Part shown: positions 49,001 to 54,632 of the stretch, in pieces
How the letters are laid out: every line of letters starts with the position of its first letter
Numbering within the stretch: the stretch's first letter is position 1
Assembly (NCBI GenBank): GCA_025084515.1
Contig: JAJAGP010001333.1
Span: 62,001 to 126,000 of the forward strand
DNA: 64,000 bases
Direction of reading: 5' to 3'
DNA from: Ancistrus triradiatus
Lineage: Eukaryota > Chordata > Actinopteri > Siluriformes > Loricariidae
Made by a program: the position numbers and the translations under genes
The notes under the pieces: generated by a model
The model's input: only the letters and a program-made list of their open reading frames with translations
Told to the model about the DNA's origin: nothing
Databases searched by the model: none

Positions 49001-50740
49001 GTGCAACTTTGGTGAAATAACTAGGAAAGGAACTGATGATAAATGTGTTTTAAAATACTTCATAAACGGCTTTTAGGGACCCGGAAAAATTTGACCACAA
49101 ACAAGAAGGATTTAGCTTTAATGCAAACACAACATGAGGACGAAAGAGTTTATGTATATAAGTTCACGATGCTGCCATTTACTTGAACCCTCCCCCAGGG
49201 CCCAACCTTCCACCCCCCTACCAACCACAGCCTTGAGCCCCTTTCTGCAGCACTCCCGCTCTCAATGTCCTTTTTCTGGAAAACCACAGCATAGTCACCC
49301 TTAGCATCGCCATATTTAGTCGTAGCATTACTTGCTTTTTGTCACACAGTTAACAAAGGCCTGAACATGCAGAAAAATGATTTCCATTTCCATTTCCCAG
49401 CGCTCATCACAGCCGCCACATCACTCCCTCATGCATTTACATTTACATTTACAGCATTTAGCAGACGCCCTTATCCAGAGCGACTTACAATTGGTACAGT
49501 CTTACAATCCAAGCAATTGTGGGTTAAGGGTCTTGCTCAAGGACCCAACAGTGGCAGCTTTGGCTGAGGTGGGATTTGAACCCTGGACCTTCTGGTCCAT
49601 AGTCCTGCACGTTAACCACTAGGCTACCACAGCATTTGGGACTTTAAGTTACCTTTCTTCACCCACTTCAGCCACACAATTTCAATGTCAGTTTTATGAT
49701 TGAAACTGCATAGGAAAGGATGTTTTTTTCTTCAGTTTTATGACCACTGCTAAACGGTGGAAGGTGGAACTGTACCAGAGGCTTCATTTAGCTAAATCTG
49801 CCTGATAATGTGTTAATGTTATCAGCTTAGCTATAGCACAAAACAACCTCTGTATTTTAGCACATCAAGTTAAACTGTGCAACAAGCATTCAGCATCCTA
49901 ATCAACTAACAACGTGTAGAAGAAAATCAATGTGAGAGCAGGACTGAAAAAACTGCACTAATCAAAAGGGTCTTCATATACTGACCTTCCACTTAATTAA
50001 TGGGTGTGTTAAGCTGGGTGGTGGATGGCACTAGCTGAGGGGCACAGCTGCTGTTTTTGTCCATCTGTGGTCACTCACACAGTCTTTGTTGTGACAAAGT
50101 GAAGTGGCCTCACAAAAAGCGTCTCATGTAATCCTATAAAAATAGGATTAGATAAGACTCAAGTCTCTGATCTTATAGACCAGTCTATAGAATTGGGGAT
50201 TATAGTTAATCCGACACTCTTTTTCATTGAAAAGGGAACAGCTGGGGAAAATGGTAACATGTAAATGCATTTGAGGACTCTTCATGCAAAGAAGGAACAG
50301 GGAGCGCGGATCAGAGAGAAATAGCTGCAGATAAAAAAAACCAAATAAACAAAAAAGCAAAAAAACCTTACAGCTATGGACAGCCGTGTCACGTAAGTTA
50401 AAAATCACATATACAGAGAAAATGACTGAAGTAAATCAGATGCCTCCTTATTCTGACTAGATGGATGCTGGTGGTCCACATCGTTTGTTCTATTGTTTCT
50501 ATTGATTCCACAAGTGTTCTGTCTTAATGGTTCTCTCAGTTTATTGCCAGAAGCTATTGTTAAGTGATATGAATTCAATATCATGTATTTGGATATGCAC
50601 ACCAACTCACAATGCTCACAAGTCTGAAGTTTGACTTGCTGAAATTCAAGTAAAATGTTCAGTGTTTGCACATATAGGCCTGTGGTCCCAACCACAAATT
50701 CAATCTCATGCAGGCTGAGTATTTTCAGTGAGAGTAACAC
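26614..50740 (-). CDS. cped1: CPED1, cadherin-like and PC-esterase domain protein, 3' part
   Basis: CPED1 is a poorly understood vertebrate protein with an N-terminal signal, a cadherin-like region and a C-terminal PC-esterase (GDSL/SGNH-like) domain. It neighbours wnt16 in other vertebrates and has been linked to bone traits. Exons found, in order of transcription: 50620-50740 (weaker), 43280-43391, 39963-40099, 37275-37495, 30764-30865, 30076-30163, 29276-29422 and 26614-26826. The last seven join with consistent phases into one frame. The esterase part shows RWVVPCLSCSDNRTCDW, the nucleophile motif VLFIGDSTNRG and the DG-H motif LPVDGIH, then MGRYKEFLQG, CACHFHE and a tail with YHVKG and VYSEILLSRMC. 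The cadherin-like exons expected between 43391 and 50620, and all 5' exons, were not located. They may be diverged, outside the window or missed. Confidence 0.93.
26827..29275 (-). other. Last cped1 intron, with SINE-type fragments
   Basis: Two related repeat fragments in opposite orientation lie at about 27160-27245 (minus) and 28565-28640 (plus). They share CCCAGGTGTGGC and CATGAAGGTTGGT-like pieces, and one also has a GTCCAGGGTGTACC-like piece, so they look like old SINE relics. Otherwise AT-rich, nothing recognised. Confidence 0.45.
29276..29422 (-). CDS. cped1: cped1 exon encoding end of PC-esterase domain
   Basis: Acceptor CTCTGACACTTTTAG, donor GTAAAC, 49 codons, phase 0 at both ends. 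Encodes VQELYGVNKNILESAK, YEVIDTFSITMGRYKEF, LQG and CACHFHE. MGRYKEFLQG followed by C.CHFHE is strongly conserved in CPED1. Two decayed copies lie just upstream in the gene at 29469-29783. Confidence 0.95.
29469..29617 (-). pseudogene. Decayed tandem copy 1 of the 29276-29422 cped1 exon
   Basis: The reverse complement still reads LYEINKSIM, then DVINTFSTIIG and CYKGLL, parallel to LYGVNKNIL, EVIDTFSITMG and RYKEFL of the real exon. An in-frame TAG replaces a Glu codon near the start. The acceptor CTTTTAG has become CTTTTAC, so it should not be spliced in. Offset from the functional exon is about 193 bp. Confidence 0.8.
29647..29783 (-). pseudogene. Decayed tandem copy 2 of the 29276-29422 cped1 exon
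   Basis: The reverse complement reads EIISSFSISTGCYEELL, then LCCSA, matching EVIDTFSITMGRYKEFL and QGRCAC, after a frameshift relative to the 5' part (ALLELSW). The acceptor is also CTTTTAC. Offset from copy 1 is about 178 bp. Confidence 0.75.
30076..30163 (-). CDS. cped1: cped1 exon with the DG-H motif
   Basis: Acceptor TTTGTCCTTCAG, donor GTGAGT. Starts in phase 2 (completing an Arg codon) and ends in phase 0. Encodes EELQNIMVVVKSLGMGF, then HLPVDGIHSLSL. VDGIH carries the Asp and His of the esterase catalytic set expected for the PC-esterase/GDSL fold. Confidence 0.94.
30764..30865 (-). CDS. cped1: cped1 exon, PC-esterase middle
   Basis: Acceptor ACCTATGGCAG, donor GTAACA, phase 2 at both ends. 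Encodes SRPLENSPQTVLVAGG, VQWLS and HIKTMQQVLE. The hydrophobic strand VLVAGGVQW is conserved in the family. Confidence 0.94.
31069..32585 (+). mobile_element. Tc1-like family A, full-length but defective, in cped1 intron
   Basis: The 1517-bp element starts CAGTGGGGCAAAAAAG and ends TTTTTTGGCCCACTG, flanked by TA on both sides. Inverted terminal repeats are about 200 bp (31069-31268 and 32386-32585). A transposase remnant begins ATGGCCAAGACC at 31436. It keeps DNLPRFGAPRKISSRG and FAREHMDDPEETWENI, then MWSDETQIELFG, but lacks part of the N-terminal domain and is interrupted by stops and frameshifts. Confidence 0.92.
32586..33869. other. cped1 intron, nothing recognised
   Basis: No exon or transposon end seen. 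Short frames here lack splice context. Confidence 0.4.
33870..34450. repeat. Compound tandem repeats in cped1 intron
   Basis: Three motif types follow one another. A block CACTTTATACATTATA...ATTGGCACCCCATCACAG recurs at about 33876, 34207 and 34273. A block AGCCATAACTATCTGGACAG recurs three times at 34090-34175. A TAGCAACCACTTAGCAACCA-type minisatellite with 10-12 diverged short units lies at 34350-34448. It is non-coding. Confidence 0.8.
34480..34815 (-). mobile_element. TZF28-like Tc1 fragment
   Basis: Matches the right third of the element at 25232-26250 (GGCTCAAACCAGTCTGGCCA, TTCTGTGTAAACC, GTTGCTGCCATGTGAT). Only the N-terminal coding part of the transposase in reverse is left, diverged. 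Confidence 0.82.
35045..35530 (-). mobile_element. Tc1/mariner-type transposase relic
   Basis: On the minus strand it reads CPWPAQSPDLSPNRAFM, the characteristic region around the second catalytic Asp (W-P-x-x-SPDLSP). Flanking frames are scrambled. The family is not further assigned. Confidence 0.68.
35575..36210 (+). mobile_element. LINE fragment (CR1/L2/Rex1-like reverse transcriptase end), decayed
   Basis: Plus-strand pieces read IIIFTDDTMVV, then MNKNLSLNDDKTKIVVDFRK, and later PLPSGKRHCSISSRTRR followed by SFFPQLV. This order is that of the C-terminal half of fish non-LTR reverse transcriptases. Stops and frameshifts separate the pieces, and the 5' part is absent. Confidence 0.78.
36211..37274. 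other. cped1 intron, nothing recognised
   Basis: A CT/GA-rich stretch near 36410-36560 gives frames on both strands but no splice-flanked exon. Confidence 0.4.
37275..37495 (-). CDS. cped1: cped1 exon with PC-esterase nucleophile motif
   Basis: Acceptor TTTTCCATCAG, donor GTCTGT. Starts phase 0, ends phase 2. Begins VLFIGDSTNRGMMYYLMERV, where GDS holds the expected catalytic serine, then DTIIYHNLNQGRTLISY, SYYPQFW, RPTFQQALEQLIER. The donor four bases earlier than the stronger-looking GTATGT is chosen because it alone keeps the reading frame into 30764-30865. Confidence 0.95.
37540..37715 (+). mobile_element. tRNA-derived SINE
   Basis: GGGACTGTGGTAGCCTAGCG, GGTCCAGGGTTCAAATCCC and tail GTAAGTCGCTCTGCTAAATG with an internal deletion. 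It lies only 45 bp upstream of a cped1 exon acceptor. Confidence 0.9.
37850..38065. repeat. Probable old dispersed repeat
   Basis: The stretch has a SINE-like GTATCAAATCCCAGTGGCGC and a GTGGACTGTCCCCCCATTCA with a GGTGTACC-like follow-up, resembling worn V-SINE sequence. Assignment is tentative. Confidence 0.35.
38100..38286 (-). mobile_element. tRNA-derived SINE
   Basis: Reverse copy: CATTTACAGCATTTAGCAGA and GCCCTTATCCAGAGCGACTT at the left; GGGATTTGAACCC and TAGGCTACCACAGTCC at the right with a small deletion in the head. About 390 bp from the forward SINE at 37540, forming an inverted pair. Confidence 0.9.
38918..39402 (+). mobile_element. Tc1-like family B, MITE-sized deletion derivative
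   Basis: Both termini are present (CAGTGGTGTTGTAAAG; AAGCACCACTG) and flanked by TA, but the transposase region is reduced to its first few codons. Total 485 bp. Confidence 0.85.
39963..40099 (-). CDS. cped1: cped1 exon, start of PC-esterase module
   Basis: Acceptor CATGCGTTTGCAG, donor GTAAGA. Starts phase 1, ends phase 0. Encodes RWVVPCLSCSDNRTCDWREV, then AWQPENCYNPVLTQPQLQQC. CLSCSDNRTCDW is nearly invariant in CPED1. Confidence 0.96.
40100..41747. other. cped1 intron, nothing recognised
   Basis: 40600-40790 is GC-richer and looks like worn repeat sequence, but no family was recognised; the rest is AT-rich. Confidence 0.4.
41748..42771 (+). mobile_element. Tc1-like family B, internally deleted copy
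   Basis: Degenerate left end (CAGTGGTGGCTCTC), HTH coding region (CCACAGTCAGACAGATTGTG, CCCAGGAGTGGTCGACCAAC), a large gap, then the C-terminal part and right end CAAGGACCACTG before TA. Confidence 0.82.
43280..43391 (-). CDS. cped1: cped1 exon between cadherin-like and esterase parts
   Basis: Acceptor GTTTACATGCAG, donor GTGAGC. Starts phase 0, ends phase 1. Encodes DCGLVVRPDQPCGLEPVSG, a variable SSHEAST segment, then QPCSSGDEPG. The (Q)DCGL...CGL pattern precedes RWVVPC in CPED1 of other vertebrates, and the phase-1 junction rebuilds GRWVVPC. Confidence 0.88.
43586..44331. mobile_element. Non-autonomous foldback DNA transposon, left end missing
   Basis: Arms at 43586-43715 and 44035-44176 are inverted repeats (CTGGTCAACTT...TTTGTTAATAAACAT against the complementary end). 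The right side continues to CCCAGCTTTTTTTCTGATTT followed by GGGGTTGTATA, a common terminus of fish DNA transposons. The matching left terminus is absent and a TA repeat (43562-43579) sits there instead. No transposase. Confidence 0.72.
45560..45655 (+). mobile_element. V-SINE 3' fragment
   Basis: A GT run followed by GCCCGATGATGGATTGGTGC and CCTGTCTAGGGTTGGTTCCTG is the 3' part of DANA-type SINEs. The head is missing. Confidence 0.65.
45968..46120. repeat. Compound AT/TA repeat with palindromes
   Basis: Runs of TA interrupted by mirror sequence around GACATATGTCATATGACAGA, flanked by more TA; nearly the whole stretch is self-complementary. Confidence 0.9.
46121..47104. other. cped1 intron, nothing recognised
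   Basis: AT-rich, no transposon ends or splice-flanked exon seen. Confidence 0.4.
47105..47330 (+). repeat. Dispersed repeat common in fish genomes
   Basis: Contains GGTTTCTTCCTCATAACACT, GGGAGTTTTTCCTTGCCACT, then GTAAAGTTGCTTTGAGACAG and AAAAAGCGCTATATAAATAG with a TGACTTGACTTGA end. I know this consensus as a frequent fish repeat but cannot assign its class. Confidence 0.75.
48085..48735 (-). mobile_element. TZF28-like Tc1 relic split by a SINE
   Basis: GTGTTGTGCATTCTGAGATT, CTTAAACCAGTCTGGCCATT and AATCCCAGGAGGTCAGCAGT match the middle to right part of 25232-26250. After the SINE (48335-48531) it resumes with CATCTGGCACCACCAAGCAT and TCCCCATTCTGATGG. Confidence 0.78.
48335..48531 (+). 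mobile_element. tRNA-derived SINE, nested in TZF28-like relic
   Basis: Well-preserved full copy: GTGGCCTAATGGTTAAGGTA, GGTCCAGGGTTCAAATCCC, GGTCCTTGAGCAAGACCC, TCGCTCTGGATAAGGGCGTC, TGCTAAATGCTGTAAATG tail. Confidence 0.93.
49434..49636 (-). mobile_element. tRNA-derived SINE
   Basis: Reverse full copy ending TAGGCTACCACAGC. The tail repeat (CATTTACATTTACATTTACA) has an extra unit. Confidence 0.93.
49637..50619. other. cped1 intron, nothing certain
   Basis: An acceptor-like TTTCCTATGCAG with a donor-like GTAACT brackets 53 bp near 49660-49715 on the minus strand. The short peptide matches nothing I recognise, so it is not called. Confidence 0.35.
50620..50740 (-). CDS. cped1: Probable upstream cped1 exon
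   Basis: Acceptor TTTTTCTTTTCAAAAG, donor GTGAGC, 40 codons plus one base. The peptide VLLSLKILSLHEIEFVV, GTTGLYVQTLNILLEFQQV shows the same spacing of K.L..L, F, TT.G..Q.L and EF..V as the CPED1 segment before the cadherin-like region. Similarity is modest and the exon that should follow in phase 1 was not found, so this is a likely but unproven exon. Confidence 0.5.
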
Positions 50741-51224
50741 CTTTTGAAAAGAAAAATAGAATAATTATAATACTAACAGAAACAAATATTACTATATCTA
50801 ACACACAAGTCTTAGCCTTCACTACTGCCTTGCATCATATTTAAGGTCCACCATCTGATGCCTTAATATCTTAGTGATCAAAGATACTAGATGGATAAAC
50901 AATGTTCCTTCAATATACTGTACACAACAGCTTAAACATCAATACAGGCAAATGGCACTAAATGTTAAGATCAAGTGGTGTAAATGAAGCTATCCCAGAA
51001 TACTTCCAGCTGAGACACTTTCATCAACTTGTGCTAACTGAGGAAAGTGTTAGAGTTACAAACAGAGCTGGATATTTTTCACTGCATACCCAAAAACCAA
51101 TAGACCAGCATGGTGCATTACTAAAGTGACAACACCTTCATTACAGCAGACGACAAGCCGAATTCTAACAAATCTTTGCTACCATTTTATCCAAATTCAA
51201 TCCACATTGACGTATGTCAAAAAT

Positions 51225-51570
51225 TTGCTCCCATGTCTTAATTTGCAGTTTAACAGCACACACAGTGGGGACATGAACTCCAAACGTTTGTGCAAAATCT
51301 AATGATCAACGTTCCCAATCCCAGCATGATTCACAGTATTCCAAAGAGCATCTCAATGCTACATGTTTGGCTTTCACAAATCTTCCAACTCTTATAAATG
51401 CTCAATGGGGCTAGGGTCAGGTGACTGTGAAGGAAAGTCCATGACAGCCAGATTCACTCAGACTGTTACTCTGTATCTATTATTTGTAATGGATAACACT
51501 GTATTCAAAACCATTCAGTACAGGTCTCTCTAGAGGACCAGAGGACCAGACTTTTGGCCCCCGCTGTATA
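51225..51570 (-). mobile_element. Tc1-like relic
   Basis: Minus-strand sequence reads MDFPSQSPDPSPIEHL, the SPDxxPIEHLW region of Tc1 transposases. The right boundary has TTTTGGCCCCCGCTG before TA. Family differs from A and B; strongly decayed. Confidence 0.68.
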
Positions 51571-51904
51571 TGAGGTTTATTGGTTAAAAAATAACTTAAT
51601 CCATTATAACAAGATGAAATATCCACTAGTAACACACTGTAAATTTTAAATTTAGTTGTTGACTATAATGTGAATAACATTATAATTCAAAAACTTTGAA
51701 GTCTTTAGCTTTTTTGCTGTGTCCATAAAGTAAGACTGGCCCAGTTCAATTTAATAGCACAATGTTCCATTTGGTGGCAAAGGCACAACATCTGCAGCCT
51801 GACTAATGTATGTTTTATTGTCATTCAAACATGTAACTGAGCCAGAATCAAGGGGATAGAGAGAGACATAAGGGATTATCCCTCAGGCTCCTTCATAACA
51901 TACA

Positions 51905-51925
51905 TCTCTCTCTCTCTCTCTCTCT

Positions 51926-51979
<54 letters not shown>
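51905..51979. repeat. (TC)n-(CA)n microsatellite
   Basis: About ten TC units followed by about 26 CA units. Confidence 0.95.
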
Positions 51980-51981
<2 letters not shown>

Positions 51982-51987
51982 CGCGCA

Positions 51988-52250
51988 CACACACACCTCA
52001 CCGGCAAAAATAGAAGAATATTTATAAGAATGGAAAAATAAACCTGTCAGTCTTATCCCAAACAATTCCTATTTGATTTAGAGGTCTTATAAATATTGGA
52101 GCTAATAATAACACAAAAGCTGGGCTATCAGAAATAAAGGTGATTGTTCGTCTTATCTCAAACCAATTGTAGATATTTATTACTTTTAGTTTCGTATTTG
52201 GCTTTTGTCATTTGGATATAAGAATTGAATAGGTTTCTCTGGGTTAACAA
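51988..52250 (+). repeat. Direct repeat, left copy
   Basis: Starts in CA-rich sequence, then AAAAATAGAAGAATATTTAT, ATTTAGAGGTCTTATAAATA and TAGATATTTATTACTTTTAG. The same order recurs at 54372-54632 with scattered differences. Confidence 0.88.
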
Positions 52251-52360
52251 GCTACAGAGGGAACAAACTAAAAATGACCTGTTTTGCCATTTAACTGCAC
52301 AATTTTAATACGTTGGAATGATTGAAACCTACAATTTTACATATGCAAAGATTTTCCAGT

Positions 52361-52361
<1 letters not shown>

Positions 52362-52420
<59 letters not shown>
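52362..52420. repeat. (CA)n microsatellite
   Basis: About 29 CA units. Confidence 0.95.
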
Positions 52421-52422
<2 letters not shown>

Positions 52423-53083
52423 TATGCACAGCTGGTTGTGGGTCAAGAGATCTAATTTCCCAGTAACAATAGCAAAAACAATCTACCAAATGTGTGTATA
52501 CACACGTCTGTCTCACTATCTTTGTGGGGAGTTCCCAGTGATATAATGAATACTGTAACTAATTAATGCTACACCTACACTACATACACGTAGCCCTTAG
52601 CATAACCTCAGTAATCTGAGGCAAATCTTTTGACTTGGTTTTTCAAAAGAAAGTTTCTGTAAAAAAACTAAATTTCCCCCATAGGGACCAGCAAAATGTT
52701 AACATAAGGTCATGGCCGAAAGTGTTGGCATCCCTGAAATTTATTGAAAGTATTTCTCCCAGAAAATTATGGCAGTTACACATTTTGTTATACACATGTT
52801 CATTTCCTTTGTGTGTATTGAAACAACACAAAAAAAGCAGAGAAAAAAAAAGGCAAATTTGACATAATTTCACACAGAACTCAGAAATTGGGCCAGACAA
52901 AATTATTGGCTCCTTTTTAAAATTGTGGGTAAATAACTTTGTTTCAAGTATGTGATGCTCGTTTAAACCCACCTGTGGCAAGTAACAGGTGTGGGCAATA
53001 TAAAAATCACACTTGAAACCAGATAAAAAGGAGAGTAGTTGACTCAATCTTTGCATTATGTGTCTGTGTGTGCTACACTAAGC

Positions 53084-53800
53084 ATGGAGAACAGAAAGAG
53101 GAGAAGGGTACTGTCTGAGGACTTGAGAACCAAAACTATCAAAAATATAAACAATCTCAAGGTTACAAGTCCATCTCCAGAGATCTTGATGTTCCTTTGT
53201 CAAGAGGTTTACAAACCTGTCACTGTAGCTATCCTCCCTGGACGTGGACAGAAGAGAAAAATTAATGAAAGGTTGCAACACAGGATAGTCCGGATGGTAG
53301 ATAAGCAGCCCCAATCAAGTTCCAAAGAAATTCAAGCTGTCCTGCAGGCTCAGGGTGCATCAGTGTCAGCGCAAACTATCGGTCAACATTTGAACGAAAT
53401 GAAACGCTATAGCAGGAGACCCAGGAGGACCCCACTGCTGACACAGAGACACGAAAAAGCTAGTCTGCAGTTTGCCATAACGTATGTTTGTATGGAAAAA
53501 TCCTTCTGGGACAACGTCTTGTGACCAGATGAGACCAAGATCTTTGGTAAAGCACATCATTCTACTGTTTACCAAAACCGGAATGAGGCCTACAAAGAAA
53601 AGAACGCAGTCAAATATGGTGGAGGTTCGAAGATGTTTTAGGGCTGTTTTGCTGCCTCTGGCACTGGGTGCCTCGACTGTGTGCAAGGCATCATGAAATC
53701 TGAAGATTACAAAAGGATTTTGGGTCTCAATGTAGTTCCCAGTGTCAGAAAGCTATGTTTGTGTCCTAGGTCATGGGTCTTCCAGCAGAACAATGACCCC
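53084..53800 (+). pseudogene. Tc1 transposase pseudogene (family C)
   Basis: Starts MENRKRRRVLSEDLRTK. It has an HTH-type region (LQHRIVRMVDKQPQSSSKEI, VSAQTIGQHLNEM) and then RRTPLLTQRHEKASLQFA. A TGA at 53522 stands where the family has Trp before the catalytic DET (V-L-stop-P-DETKIFG). Further on, KYGGGSKMF is followed by another stop. Inactive. Confidence 0.85.
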
Positions 53801-53876
53801 AACCATACTTCAAAAAGCACCCAGAAATAGATGGAAATACAGCGCTGGAGAGTTCTGGAGTGGCCAGCAATGAGTC

Positions 53877-54215
53877 TTCTTCTTCTTTCGGCTTCTCCCT
53901 TTATCAGGGGTCACCACAGCGAGTTAAACGTTTCCACCTCACCCTGTCCTCCACGTCCTCTACTCTCACCCCAACTCCCTGCATATCTTTATTTACCACA
54001 ACCATATAACTCCTCTTTGGTCTTCCTCTCCGTCTCTCGCCTGGCAGCTCCATCTCCAACATCCTCCTACCAATATATCCACTAATCCCTCCTCTGCACA
54101 TGTCCAAACCATCTCAGTCTTCCCTCTCGAATTTTGTCTCCCAATTTTCCAACCTGTGCTGTCCCTCTGATGATCTCATTCCTAATCCTGTCCACTCTAG
54201 ACACTCCTAAAGAGA
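53877..54215 (-). mobile_element. LINE 3' end fragment inside the family C Tc1
   Basis: Minus strand encodes ELPGERRRGRPKRSYMV, then DMQGVGVRVEDVEDRVRWKR and LTRCGDP before a stop, the C-terminus of a common fish non-LTR element (RTE- or L2-like; clade uncertain). It begins right after the Tc1 sequence CCAGCAATGAGTC and ends before the Tc1 3' repeat. Confidence 0.78.
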
Positions 54216-54371
54216 ACCTCATGAGTCACAATGTGTAAATGCAATAATTTCTGGGAGGAATACTTCATTTTCTGGAAAAATTTCAGGGGTGCCAACACTT
54301 TCGGCCATGACTGTATCTATCTTTGTATAGATACGTAATCTAAACAAAACCCACACACAAACACACTCGGG

Positions 54372-54632
54372 CACACGTGCACCTCACTGGGAAAAATAGA
54401 AGAATATTTATAAGAATGGAAAAAATAAACCTGCCAGCCTTATCCCAAACAGTTCCTATATGATTTAGAGGTGTTATAAATATTGGACCTAATAATAGCA
54501 GGAAGCTTTCAGAAATAAAGATGATTGTTTGTCTTACCTCAAACCAAATGTAGATATTTATTACTTTTAGTTTTTGTTTGACATTTGTCTTTTGGTTATA
54601 AGAACTGAATAAGTTTCCCCTGGGATAAACCA
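54372..54632 (+). repeat. Direct repeat, right copy
   Basis: Parallels 51988-52250: GGGAAAAATAGAAGAATATT, GATTTAGAGGTGTTATAAAT, TGTAGATATTTATTACTTTT. Begins in a CA-rich stretch directly after the right end of the family C Tc1. Confidence 0.88.

Larger units (their letters stand above)
52704..54313 (+). mobile_element. Tc1-like family C, defective, interrupted by a LINE fragment
   Basis: Termini GGTCATGGCCGAAAGTGTTG and CAACACTTTCGGCCATGACTG are inverted repeats. The transposase lies on the plus strand from about 53084. A LINE fragment at 53877-54215 interrupts the C-terminal coding part. The left terminus has lost its exact end (AAGGTCATGG where ACAGTCATGG is expected). Confidence 0.87.

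Noticed and set aside
49660..49715. 53-bp minus-strand segment with acceptor- and donor-like borders
   Set aside because: Too short, no recognisable similarity, and such pairs of weak splice signals occur by chance at this density.
51927..52420. Repeats with regular spacing that might suggest an array-type element such as CRISPR
   Set aside because: They are plain CA microsatellites with no unique spacers, and the DNA is vertebrate.
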